Of a stretch of DNA of 64,000 bases, positions 14,575 through 24,713 are shown piece after piece. Every line of letters starts with the position of its first letter. Within the stretch, counting starts at the first letter, position 1. The position numbers were made by a program, and so were the translations under genes. This DNA is from a virus. Under the pieces are notes generated by a model, which searched no databases, was not told where the DNA came from, and saw only the letters and a list, made by a program, of their open reading frames with translations. Location: positions 1-64,000 of IMG/VR virus record IMGVR_UViG_3300030380_005342; one strand, written 5' to 3'.

Positions 14575-17018
14575 TGTCTAGTGGATTGAGTCTTGAAAAT
14601 GCAGGCATTCTTTTAGGTCTTGTTCAACCACCACCACTACAAGGTGTGGTTGAGGGTGACGGCATCACTCTCTCAGTGGACGAGAGAGTTTCGGTGTTGA
14701 TGAATGATGTGTTGCCAAGTTACATTAGTGAAGAATATCCGCTTTTTATTGAATTTTTAAAGACTTATTTTGAATGGGCTGAGGAGTTTGGAAATCCAAG
14801 AGCCGAGGCTGTTCGGATGGCGACATACATCGACATCGATCAAACTCTTTCAAACTTTCTAGACTTTTTCAAAAGCGAGTATCTTTACGGTTTCAATGAA
14901 GTAACATCTGGGATGTCCACTGAGAAGTTGGTGAAAATTGCAAAGGATTTGTATGGAAGAAAAGGTGACAGTGAGTCGATCAACTTTCTTTTCAAACTTG
15001 TCTTTGGTGTTGAGGCATCGGTATCGTATCCAAAAGATTTACTGTTAACACTCTCAGACTCCAATATTGATATTGAGAGAATACTGAAAACAACCAGAGT
15101 GAGTTTACCCGCAGACTTTGAAGGAGTTATTGGTGGTCGAGTAAGTCAAAAAATTACATCAAGATTTTCTGGAGAGATTTGCTCTGCCTTTATTGATGAT
15201 TTTGATTTAAGTCAAAATAATGGTTTGAAAACTTGCACTATTAAACTTAAAGATATTAGCGGAACGTTCATTCCTAATAAAGAAATAGAATTCTCAAAAG
15301 GCTCCACCACATTTTATGAAACTTGTTTACCATTAATTTCATCTGTGGATGTTGGACTGTCTGGATCTGGACACGCGATCAATGATACCATCTCGATCAC
15401 AGATTCATCAGGCAATTTAGTCGCAACTACTTTTGTCTCCGCAGTCGGACGAAGCGGTGATATTGAAAGCGTTGCTCCGATTGACTCAAGATCTATTTTT
15501 CTGGAAAGAGAAACTTACACTGCGACTATTAATACAAATGGCACTGGCTCCTCACTCGATGTGATTGGTAATAAAGCAGTCTCGCAAGATCGAAAGAAAT
15601 TTTTAAGTGATAAGTCTTTGCTGTCTTCTGAGTCTAGACTGCCCGACAACAACAAATACCAAACCCACTCTTACATTGTTCGGGCAGAAAAACAGTTGTC
15701 TGACTATGCAGATATTCTTAGAAAAGTTTGTCACCCCGCTGGCACTAAATTTTTCTCAGAGCATCTTATCAAGAGAACCTTCAACGCAACAACCTTTGAC
15801 TTTAGACCACCAGAAAGTGACGCTGATTACGAAATTATTGAAACTCTTGAAGGCACAGGTAATTTTCAACGTGGTGACACCATCAACCTGTTGCTGGCAA
15901 ATGGTAATGCGTCTGCCACAGCGGAGGTCGTTCGGTTTACGCCCAGTGGCATCTCTCTTCCAGATCCTTTCACTTTTGGCACAGTTTCTTTGCTTTTTTC
16001 GAGTGGTGTCAGTGCAGCAGCAACAAAGATTAAATCCACAAGAGGATTATTCAACATTAGTGCCACGGCTGGTGCAAAATATAGTTCAATCACAAATGAT
16101 AATCTTGTAGTAAATGCAAAGATTGGTAACTACACTCCAGCCACATTTAACATGACCGCTGACTTTCGTGGTGAAACTTATGGTACAACCTTTGCGGACT
16201 ACTATCCAACCGGATATAACGGACTTACACTTGCATCTCTTGGAACATTTTCATCAGGTTCCGCTGTAACCCATGATCCAAAAACTGCTGGCTTCACACC
16301 CGGAGCGATGGGTAGCATATCCGCTGGCACTTTGAACCCAGAGGCATATGGTTTCACCTTTGATGGTGTGACAGCAGGCACTACCCTTGTAGGTTACACG
16401 GTAGAAAACATTGACCAATTAGTAATGATTGGTGGCACTGACTCTACCACGGCAGATCATTGGAATATTTACAGACATCCAAAAAATCTTGTTAACGGTA
16501 TTACAAGTAGCATTCAAACGCTAAGAAGAATTAGATTCTTTACAGAAACAACGGTGGGTGTGAGCGGATCTCTTACCGCAGGATTCACAATTGGTAATAC
16601 TGTCGTTCAACGCGACACAAACATGACAACTGCAATCGGAACAATCGTTGGTTCAACAATCGCTCAACTTTCCACAATCTCTAGTTCTAATTTATCCAGC
16701 GTTGCGAGTATTGAATCATCTGCAACTGGTGGATTTGGACTTGAACTTAGTTCACCATCAGTAAGTGTCTCTGCACAAGACACCAGTGGTGTCACGTTTA
16801 GTGAGACAATAGCAATTGACGTTATCAGTGGCGAATTTACAAATGAATATAATCAAACTGGTGCAAAAATTAAAATGATTGCACTTGAAAGTGGGGCTGA
16901 GAGATTTATCGCGGGGACTGGCGGCATTAACTTTATTAGTGATACATCGGTGACCACAGACATTGCTATGCAACACATAAATATTCAAGACTTCACAGAT
17001 AACATGAGAACCAAATAA
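14574..17018 (+). CDS. gp7: Baseplate wedge protein in gp7 position
   Basis: The 814 residues run from the ATG at 14574 (TGATG overlap with gp6); the TTG just upstream is not needed. After a leader it has the pattern VLPSYISEEYPLFIEFLKTYFEWAEE (about 50-75) and then LVKIAKDLYGRKGDSESINFLFKLVFG (about 122-148), a helical module that occurs in many T4-like wedge proteins. The rest is strand-rich with Gly/Thr/Ser repeats. Its place between gp6 and gp8 fits gp7, the backbone of the wedge arm (1032 aa in T4), but direct similarity was not recognised beyond position and composition. Confidence 0.65.
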   Translation: MSSGLSLENAGILLGLVQPPPLQGVVEGDGITLSVDERVSVLMNDVLPSYISEEYPLFIEFLKTYFEWAEEFGNPRAEAVRMATYIDIDQTLSNFLDFFKSEYLYGFNEVTSGMSTEKLVKIAKDLYGRKGDSESINFLFKLVFGVEASVSYPKDLLLTLSDSNIDIERILKTTRVSLPADFEGVIGGRVSQKITSRFSGEICSAFIDDFDLSQNNGLKTCTIKLKDISGTFIPNKEIEFSKGSTTFYETCLPLISSVDVGLSGSGHAINDTISITDSSGNLVATTFVSAVGRSGDIESVAPIDSRSIFLERETYTATINTNGTGSSLDVIGNKAVSQDRKKFLSDKSLLSSESRLPDNNKYQTHSYIVRAEKQLSDYADILRKVCHPAGTKFFSEHLIKRTFNATTFDFRPPESDADYEIIETLEGTGNFQRGDTINLLLANGNASATAEVVRFTPSGISLPDPFTFGTVSLLFSSGVSAAATKIKSTRGLFNISATAGAKYSSITNDNLVVNAKIGNYTPATFNMTADFRGETYGTTFADYYPTGYNGLTLASLGTFSSGSAVTHDPKTAGFTPGAMGSISAGTLNPEAYGFTFDGVTAGTTLVGYTVENIDQLVMIGGTDSTTADHWNIYRHPKNLVNGITSSIQTLRRIRFFTETTVGVSGSLTAGFTIGNTVVQRDTNMTTAIGTIVGSTIAQLSTISSSNLSSVASIESSATGGFGLELSSPSVSVSAQDTSGVTFSETIAIDVISGEFTNEYNQTGAKIKMIALESGAERFIAGTGGINFISDTSVTTDIAMQHINIQDFTDNMRTK

Positions 17019-17027
17019 GGAGAGCAA

Positions 17028-18956
17028 ATGGCTACCGTTACAATTGACCAACAATTCAAAACTGATCTGGCAAAAAGATATGTAAAATCTTTTGATGCTT
17101 TCAGAGATGAAAACTCCTTTATTTTTATTGGTAGAGTTCTCGGTGATGCTCAGTCTACAAGAACAGAGCAGAATGATGATGCAACAAGAAAGAATATTTT
17201 GTTTGCAAAATTGATCACCCCCGATGACGTTTCTCTTTTAATTCCTAGAGTCAACTGGACGAGCGGAACTTCATATGATGAATACGACCCGTCCTTAGAT
17301 ATGACTACAAAAAACTATTATGTTTACAATGAGGCAAACTCTAGTGTGTACGTTTGTTTCAAGAAGGGAGAGGGATCTTCCGTAAATATTCCTAATACAA
17401 CTGCACCCGATCCAGAAGTTTTTTCTGATGGATATGAGTGGAGATATATTTTTACGGTCAGTAGTGCAAATCAAAAATTTATTGACGATGATTACATTCC
17501 GATTGAAACATTACCATACTATTCTGGACTTGTCACAGCGTACGGGGAGTCGGCTAAACAAAGTCAATACTTTTCACAATATGCGGCAATCACTGATGCT
17601 TTGAATGGGACGATTAGATCCGTAGGTATCACTGGAACAAACACTGCTGTTTATGGTAAATCAATTCTTTCAAATCCAGATAGAACTTTACTTTCTGCTG
17701 GTAAAACGAGTGCTGTTCTTGGTGGCGGTATTGCAAATGCGTCTGATGATTATTATAACGGCTACGCTGTGCGATTTGTTGACGGAAACGCTATTGGAAT
17801 TGTCGCAGAAATCACAGATTACGTTGGTGCTGATAACCAAATCATTTATGGTTCTATCACAGGTGCTACACCTGATGTTGGTGACAAATATGAAATTTTA
17901 CCTTTAGTAGATTTTACTGGTGATGGTAGTGGTGCGACAGCATATGTTGAAGTGAATACAGATTTTACAGCAAGAGAGGTTGTCGTAACAGATGTTGGTT
18001 CTAACTACTCCAACGTCACAGCAGTAATTGGGACGGCAAAAGATTCTGGAACCGCTCCAACACTCGCACCAAGAATTTTCGATGCTTTAGGAAAAGATCC
18101 CGTAAGTGAGTTGCTCCCTGTTAATGTTAAACTTCGCGTGAAAATTGAGGGTGATGAAAACGCAAATGCAATGATTGGAAATGATTATAATGAAGTTGGT
18201 ATTTGGGGATCACCCTCGGTTGGTATTAGTTACTCAAATACTGGACTGAGTGCAGGTTTTGATAATTTTACTAGCACAGTGGTTGACGTTAAACCTGCAT
18301 CCGGGCAATTGTCAAAAACTTTTGTATCCGATTTTAGTAATGACTTTATTTTCGGTAACACTAACAACTCGTTTGGTCGAGTCATAAGTGTGCGAAGAGA
18401 TGGCGAGTCATCGGGTACGTTAACAATCAAAAATATCAAAGGATGTTCTGGTGGATTTACCACTGACGAAGTAATTCAAAATCTTCAAACAGTTGGATCA
18501 ACTTTAGCATCGCAGGGTGGTAACTTGAAACATGTTCGAACAAGAACTTTAGATAGTTCTTTGACAGTGATCAAGTCTGATTGGAGATGCACACACGAAA
18601 TTGGAATTTCATATAACAATTCCACAGGAAATTCACTTCCTCTTATCGATACTTCTATCACTGGTGCTAGTTTATCCACGGGAACAATTTCGGAAGTTCG
18701 ACTTCACCCATCAGCAGCAAACGGGGCAACAATGTATGTCACTAATGTTCAAAAAGGATTCGGTTCTGGAACCTTATCTTTCACTCCCTCAGAAATTGTG
18801 ACTTGTGGGGGCAATGTTGGTGGAGTCACTGTTCAGAATATTTCTGGACCGGAATTAGATTTAAATTCAGGTAATTTGTTATACATAGATGGTATAACCG
18901 CTGTGTCTCGCAACCAAAGTTCAGACGATGTTGTTGAGTTAGTAATTGAGTTCTAA
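17028..18956 (+). CDS. gp8: gp8 baseplate wedge protein, enlarged
   Basis: The 642 residues are almost twice T4 gp8 (334). The N-terminal third matches gp8: FKTDLAKRYVKSFDAF, FIFIGRVL, then W..GTSYDEYDPSLDM, NYYVYNEANSSVYVCF, and DGYEWRYIFTVSSANQKF...YIPIETLPYY. The rest has repeating beta modules (GDGSGATAYVEVN; VTDVGSNYSNVTAVIG) typical of domains added in marine relatives. gp8 dimerises in the wedge and binds gp10. RBS AAGGAG stands six bases before the start. No overlap with the flanking genes. Confidence 0.85.
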   Translation: MATVTIDQQFKTDLAKRYVKSFDAFRDENSFIFIGRVLGDAQSTRTEQNDDATRKNILFAKLITPDDVSLLIPRVNWTSGTSYDEYDPSLDMTTKNYYVYNEANSSVYVCFKKGEGSSVNIPNTTAPDPEVFSDGYEWRYIFTVSSANQKFIDDDYIPIETLPYYSGLVTAYGESAKQSQYFSQYAAITDALNGTIRSVGITGTNTAVYGKSILSNPDRTLLSAGKTSAVLGGGIANASDDYYNGYAVRFVDGNAIGIVAEITDYVGADNQIIYGSITGATPDVGDKYEILPLVDFTGDGSGATAYVEVNTDFTAREVVVTDVGSNYSNVTAVIGTAKDSGTAPTLAPRIFDALGKDPVSELLPVNVKLRVKIEGDENANAMIGNDYNEVGIWGSPSVGISYSNTGLSAGFDNFTSTVVDVKPASGQLSKTFVSDFSNDFIFGNTNNSFGRVISVRRDGESSGTLTIKNIKGCSGGFTTDEVIQNLQTVGSTLASQGGNLKHVRTRTLDSSLTVIKSDWRCTHEIGISYNNSTGNSLPLIDTSITGASLSTGTISEVRLHPSAANGATMYVTNVQKGFGSGTLSFTPSEIVTCGGNVGGVTVQNISGPELDLNSGNLLYIDGITAVSRNQSSDDVVELVIEF

Positions 18957-18965
18957 GGAGTAAAC

Positions 18966-21900
18966 ATGAGTATTGGCAAAAATTCAGAAACAAGTGCATT
19001 TGATCCAGAGATCATGGGAAGATCTCCCTATTACGATGACTTTGAACCCCAAAAGAAGTTTGCCAAAATTCTTTTCAAGCCCGGACTGCCAGTTCAGTCG
19101 CGGGAACTCTCACAAGTTCAATCAATTTTACAAAATCAAATTGAAAGATTCGGTAAGCATATTTTTGAAAATGGCTCAGTCATTCTTGGCGGAGAAGTTT
19201 CTGTTTCTTCTACCTCGTTCATTAGACTTGATAATACTAATCTAATTTCTGCTGAAAACTTATCCTCAATCATTGGTCAAAGAATCACAGACGATACTGA
19301 AAGAGATGGTTCAACTACCCTTGCCACAATCATTGGTGCTTTTGACCAACCACTAGCAGCCGATGGATTCACGAACGATCCACACCAAGTTTTGTTTATT
19401 GAATATAATACAAGTGGTGGATTCACCACCTCCCAGCCAGTCTTGTCAACCACCGGAGACAACAATCTTGGCTTGACTTTTGGTATTGCAACTACCACAA
19501 CCACTGATGCCTCAATCGGAACCGCGACAAACTTCGTGACGGTCAATGAGGGTTATTACTTCCTTGACGGTCATTTTGTTTTAAATGATGCTCAACAGTT
19601 TGCAGCATACTCCTCGACTGGTGGTTATAGAAACTTTGTTGAGCCAGATGCATCAATTGGATTTGATATTGTAAAGACAACAGTAAACGCTAACCAAGAT
19701 GCAAGTTTGAATGATCCTGCTTTTGGTTTTAACAATTACAACGCTCCCGGTGCTGATAGATTTGTAATTACTCCCACTCTTGTTCAGAGGGGTTTGACCG
19801 GATCTAATGCTGACGCAGGTGGACTTGTGATTGATGGCACAACATCAGATTATGTTGAACTCGTCAGAGTCAACGGTGGCACGACAGTCAAAAGAGTCAA
19901 GACTGCTGACTATGCTGAGTTGGAAAAAACTCTTGCTCGAAGAACATTTGATGAGTCTGGTAACTACACAGTTAACCCATTTACTTTCGTTTCTAAAGAT
20001 TACTCTGATGTTTTCTCCCCGGATGACGAAACAAAGTTTGTCGGTGTTTTGTCTCCCGGCAAAGCATATGTCAATGGTTATGAGTTTGAGACAATCGCAA
20101 ATAGTAATTTAATTTTTGACAAAGCGAGAGAAACTACAAACATTGACAGACTTGGCATTGACACTCCAGAGGGTTCGTTCTTCGAAATTTTTGATGCCAC
20201 TAATACTAGATTCCACAAATTTGACTCAAACACTGAAACGGTCGCAGATGGTAAACCCTTATCAATTTTCAATTCAGATAATGAATTCATTGGAACATTA
20301 AATGTTCGTATGGTTCGTCCCGGCACGACCTCTACATCAGTCCGTATTTACTTCTTCAACGTTAGAATGCAGACTAACACTAGCACTGGAGAACTTTTCA
20401 AACTTTCTGATGCTAGGTTTATCCAAGATACATCAATTGATAACTTAGAAAATCCATCGTCTACTCCAGTGGTTGATCACACCGTGTTTGGATTTACAGC
20501 GGCAGGTGATGTGTCGATCAAACGGCTTACGAATAATAGACAAATTTTCTCTTTACCAAAGGGTGGACCGATTGAATCAATCGCTGGTGAAGATCATGAT
20601 TCTCTTTTCACAGTGGTGAAAACTTTTGCTGGCACTGCTGATGCGAGTGGAAACTTTGTTGTCACTGGTGGCGGTGATAATGACTTCTTCGAAAGTAACA
20701 TTCTCGCATTTGCCGCAACTGGTAGTGATGCAGCAACCAGAGTGTCAATTGATCTCTCATCCCCAACCAATCCAGATAATGATGCAGGTACGCTTACGCT
20801 TGCAAACTGTGGTAGTGGTGCGAGAGTTGTTGCAACTGTGCCTATGAAATATAAAAGCACAGTGACCGATCAAAATATTCGAAAGAAAACTTTAGTTAGA
20901 GATTCGGAAATCACAGGTGTCACTCTTGCAAACGGTGTTGGGGATTTGGGAGTAGTTGATATTTACGAAATCCTTTCCATCACTCAGGGTGGTGTTGATG
21001 TCACATCTAAATTTGATTTTGATAATGGACAAAAAATTGATCGATATGATTTTGGTAGAGTTATTCTTAAACAAGGTGAGGATGTTGATACGACTGCAAA
21101 CTCCTTAGTTGTCACCTGCAATAAATTTACACATGCATATGGAAGCGGTGGACCGTTTACGAAACAAAGTTATGTTGACTCTGGACTCACAGCAGGACTA
21201 GAGTTCTCACCAGATTTCTTAGATCCTGAGAGCGGTGAAAAAATTAGATTGTTTGATGCTCTCGACTACAGACCTCAAAGATTGAATCGAGCCGGACATT
21301 TTTCATATGGTGATTCAACCGTGTCTGGAACACCAGATATCAAAACATCCACAGTCCCCATGGTGGACGCTGTTGAAAGTCCCTTTGTCTCTTATGAAAC
21401 ATATCTATCCAGAGTTGACAGTGTTATCTTAGGGTCGGATAGAAGTCTTCGTGTGGTGAGTGGAGAAAGTTCTTTTGAACCAGCAGCACCGACTGTCGCA
21501 GAAGATGATCTTGAACTTTATCGTGTTGGCATTCCTGCCTTCACTTTGTCTACTGATGATGTAAATGCATCGTATATCAATAATCAAAGATATACGATGT
21601 CAGATATTGGTAATATTGAGCAGGCTACATTTAGTGATAACGAATTCAATTACAGAACAGCACTACAAAATAGAGCGATTGCATCGGCTGTCGGATTGTT
21701 CCCCGGATCAGAGGCGTTTGACGATGGAGTTTTTGCTGATGATTTGATTGGACACGGCAATAGTGATGTCACTAAGATTCAACATAACGTTTCAATTGAT
21801 CCGATCACAAATACCATCAGACCAGCGTTCACCACTAAGCCAATGGGCGTTTCGTATGACGCGACTCAAAGTGCAAACCTTAGTAGATTTGTTAGTCCTT

Positions 21901-24701
21901 ATGGTGAAATCATAACATCCAGACACACCACTGGTAATATTACATTTGTCTCAAACACTGATATTGATCCCATCACACAAGGAATCACAGTTGATGTGAA
22001 TAGATTCGGGGTCACCGACTACCTCGGTTCTGTAAAACTTGATCCATTCTGTGATCGCTATTGGAGTGACACGCAAAAGGCAAAGGTTATCGTTAATACA
22101 AGTGGCGAAAATAATGCTTGGAAAAAAGGCATCTCCGCCCCCAGTGGTGTTGAGGGTAAAAAGTTTGGCTTTGGCACTCAGTGGAAAGATTGGGAGAGCA
22201 TCTGGTTTGGACGAGAGATTGAAGAAGAAAACATCACTCAACAAAGCGATCCAGACTTTAGAAGTTATGTCGTTGCTCCAAGATCAACATATGTGAGAAG
22301 AAACCTTTCACAAAAAATTACTAGACAACTCGCAAATAAAATTATTGATCTTTCGATTGTACCTTACATGCGTGCGGTAACTATTGACGGAACTGTTGAG
22401 GGCATGCGTCCCAATTCAACAGCGTATCTTTACTTTGACGATGAGTTGACCGGGACAACCACGGGATACAGTGTTGGCACGACTGGTGCATTCACATTTA
22501 GTTTATCAATTCCAACTGACACTTATCTTACAGGTGAAAAAGTTGTTAGAGTGATGGACAACGCTGATAATAACTTAAATCTTGCAACCACCTCTGCTGA
22601 TGCTATCTTCTATGCCACTGGTGCATTGGACACAAATGAGGCTGGAGTCAACACATTCCGTCCTCTGATTAGAAGAAGAGACTCCTCCTCTAGCAACTCA
22701 ACACTCAACGCAGAGTATACTGATCTTGTCGGTAGCGAGTCTGCTCCTGTGTTGAATGCACTCACTCCTGTTTCACAAACTTTTACTGTTGATCAAAGCA
22801 CTTTCCCCGATGGCATGGTTCTGAAAAACATCAAAGTTTTGTTTTCAGAAAAACCAGATGACAGTGGTGGTGTGATTAAATGTGAGATTAGACCTGTTGA
22901 TACATTTGGGTATCCAAGGAGAAATTACTTGATGCCTTGCTCTGAGGTTTACCTTAGACCAGAGGATGTAAATACCTACAATCCCGGTGATACCTTAAAT
23001 GATAAACTGACAACTTTCAATTTCTGTGAAACGGGGACACCCGGAACAGGTTCGCCAATTTATCTTTCGCCCGGAACCTATTCCGTTAGTTTCTCTTCGA
23101 ATGATATTAATTACAAACTTTGGACAGTGAATAAAGTTTTCACTCAAGGAAATGGCGGTGCATTGCAAAGATTGTTCCAACCATCCAACACTGGTCAGGT
23201 CACTGAACTGTTTGATTATAGTTTGAGTCTTGTGATGGAGAGAGCAGCGTTTGAGGAATCAAACTCATTGCTTGACTACAACTTCACTAGCGTCACGGCA
23301 GATCTAGTCTTCAATACGAGTTATGTTGCATCGTCAAAACAATTGATTTCTTCCAATAAACTTGAAGCATCACTTCCCCCCATCGGTGGAGTTGGGTTTG
23401 GTCCGGTCAATGCCACAAGACGTTTTGAAAATCAGTTTGGCACTTCACCAACTAGCGTTCGATTCCGCTGGACTCCAACTGATCGTTCGTCAAATATTAT
23501 CGACACGGCTCAAGTTATGCCGTTGTTGATTTCAAATAAAGTTTCTTTTGTAGATGCAAATGAAGTTACATTAAATACTCTTTCAAATGATAACTTGTCA
23601 TCTTCTATCTCCAGATACTATTCGAAAATTGTCACTCTGCCAGCCCCCGCTGCCAACTTAAATGTTCGAATCAAGGGTAAGTTCCCATCTGGTGTGGTCA
23701 CTAAAGTGTTTGGTAAATTTAAAGGGACTGATTCATCAGGATCTCTTGATCAGCAACCTTACGTTGAACTTGTTAGTCCATCAACTGTGATTTCAACTGT
23801 AAACACGAACGGTGATGTTGAAACTGTTATTAACAACTTTGCTGCACCTATCGCTGATGGTAGTGCCGTTTCGGACACTGGATTGTTTACAGAGTATCAA
23901 CTCAAACTTGTTTTATCAAATAACACAAATAGAAAAGATCTTCCTGAAATTGCTTCCATTGACGCAGTTCCTTTGGGACGTAAATCAGAGGCACAGTTCT
24001 TCCAAACAATTGTGCCTAGTGGTTCTATTTTCCCGTACGCTGGCACTTTCACAGCACCAGAGGGTTTCTTGTTATGTGATGGCACAATTTATAATAAAGA
24101 TGAATTCTTGAATCTTTACAATGCACTTGGTGGAGAAAATAACCCTTACAATACTGACAGCGGTATTGATAGTGCCACACAATTCCAAGTTCCAAACTTA
24201 CAAGGAAGAATGCCGGTTGGTGAAGATAGATCCGTGACACCGAGTGGTGATGCTGGATTTGGTGGTGCTAATAAAGTCTTGGGTAACACTGGTGGTATCA
24301 CTGGGGTTGCAATGCACCAACACACAGGTCTTATCTCTCCAAGGGCTGGTAGGGGAGCGGGTAATGACCCACCCAACCCTGACGGAAGAAGACTTCCCTT
24401 CATAGTTACTTGTGACACGCAAAATTGTATTCAAGATGAAATTCAAGGACTTGAGGGTAGTGACGCAAGATTTAGACCGGACTCTCTTGAACAAACCATC
24501 GATGCATTTGATATTACAGTGCTTCCAACATCTGCTACTGGTGGCAGGGCAACAACAAACTTCCCCGGTACAAATTCCTTCTTGGAACAAGGTGACTTGG
24601 TTACCGGAGCAAAAGGAAACATTGTAGATAATCAACCCACTGCAATCACTCTCGAACAAATGCCTCCGTATGTGGTAACTCGATACATAATTAAGATCTA
24701 A
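18966..24701 (+). CDS. Giant baseplate/fibre protein: DUF4815-type N-terminus with C-terminal tail collar domain
   Basis: The 1911 residues make this the largest protein in the window. The N-terminus (SPYYDDFEPQKKFAKILFKPGLPVQSREL, about 20-50, and GKAYVNGYEFETIANSNLIFDKARET, about 365-390) is the DUF4815 pattern of marine T4-like wedge/fibre proteins. A middle region has an Ig-like stretch (MRAVTIDGTVEGMRPNSTAYLYF). The C-terminus is a phage tail collar domain (PF07484 type): PSGSIFPYAGTFTAPEGFLLCDGTIYNKDEF...VPNLQGRMPVGE, ending with a His-rich HQHTGLI. In T4, such functions are split among gp9/gp10/gp12, so this may unite the wedge attachment and short-fibre receptor roles. AAGGAG precedes the start. 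Confidence 0.8.
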   Translation: MSIGKNSETSAFDPEIMGRSPYYDDFEPQKKFAKILFKPGLPVQSRELSQVQSILQNQIERFGKHIFENGSVILGGEVSVSSTSFIRLDNTNLISAENLSSIIGQRITDDTERDGSTTLATIIGAFDQPLAADGFTNDPHQVLFIEYNTSGGFTTSQPVLSTTGDNNLGLTFGIATTTTTDASIGTATNFVTVNEGYYFLDGHFVLNDAQQFAAYSSTGGYRNFVEPDASIGFDIVKTTVNANQDASLNDPAFGFNNYNAPGADRFVITPTLVQRGLTGSNADAGGLVIDGTTSDYVELVRVNGGTTVKRVKTADYAELEKTLARRTFDESGNYTVNPFTFVSKDYSDVFSPDDETKFVGVLSPGKAYVNGYEFETIANSNLIFDKARETTNIDRLGIDTPEGSFFEIFDATNTRFHKFDSNTETVADGKPLSIFNSDNEFIGTLNVRMVRPGTTSTSVRIYFFNVRMQTNTSTGELFKLSDARFIQDTSIDNLENPSSTPVVDHTVFGFTAAGDVSIKRLTNNRQIFSLPKGGPIESIAGEDHDSLFTVVKTFAGTADASGNFVVTGGGDNDFFESNILAFAATGSDAATRVSIDLSSPTNPDNDAGTLTLANCGSGARVVATVPMKYKSTVTDQNIRKKTLVRDSEITGVTLANGVGDLGVVDIYEILSITQGGVDVTSKFDFDNGQKIDRYDFGRVILKQGEDVDTTANSLVVTCNKFTHAYGSGGPFTKQSYVDSGLTAGLEFSPDFLDPESGEKIRLFDALDYRPQRLNRAGHFSYGDSTVSGTPDIKTSTVPMVDAVESPFVSYETYLSRVDSVILGSDRSLRVVSGESSFEPAAPTVAEDDLELYRVGIPAFTLSTDDVNASYINNQRYTMSDIGNIEQATFSDNEFNYRTALQNRAIASAVGLFPGSEAFDDGVFADDLIGHGNSDVTKIQHNVSIDPITNTIRPAFTTKPMGVSYDATQSANLSRFVSPYGEIITSRHTTGNITFVSNTDIDPITQGITVDVNRFGVTDYLGSVKLDPFCDRYWSDTQKAKVIVNTSGENNAWKKGISAPSGVEGKKFGFGTQWKDWESIWFGREIEEENITQQSDPDFRSYVVAPRSTYVRRNLSQKITRQLANKIIDLSIVPYMRAVTIDGTVEGMRPNSTAYLYFDDELTGTTTGYSVGTTGAFTFSLSIPTDTYLTGEKVVRVMDNADNNLNLATTSADAIFYATGALDTNEAGVNTFRPLIRRRDSSSSNSTLNAEYTDLVGSESAPVLNALTPVSQTFTVDQSTFPDGMVLKNIKVLFSEKPDDSGGVIKCEIRPVDTFGYPRRNYLMPCSEVYLRPEDVNTYNPGDTLNDKLTTFNFCETGTPGTGSPIYLSPGTYSVSFSSNDINYKLWTVNKVFTQGNGGALQRLFQPSNTGQVTELFDYSLSLVMERAAFEESNSLLDYNFTSVTADLVFNTSYVASSKQLISSNKLEASLPPIGGVGFGPVNATRRFENQFGTSPTSVRFRWTPTDRSSNIIDTAQVMPLLISNKVSFVDANEVTLNTLSNDNLSSSISRYYSKIVTLPAPAANLNVRIKGKFPSGVVTKVFGKFKGTDSSGSLDQQPYVELVSPSTVISTVNTNGDVETVINNFAAPIADGSAVSDTGLFTEYQLKLVLSNNTNRKDLPEIASIDAVPLGRKSEAQFFQTIVPSGSIFPYAGTFTAPEGFLLCDGTIYNKDEFLNLYNALGGENNPYNTDSGIDSATQFQVPNLQGRMPVGEDRSVTPSGDAGFGGANKVLGNTGGITGVAMHQHTGLISPRAGRGAGNDPPNPDGRRLPFIVTCDTQNCIQDEIQGLEGSDARFRPDSLEQTIDAFDITVLPTSATGGRATTNFPGTNSFLEQGDLVTGAKGNIVDNQPTAITLEQMPPYVVTRYIIKI

Positions 24702-24713
24702 CAGGAAACTTAA

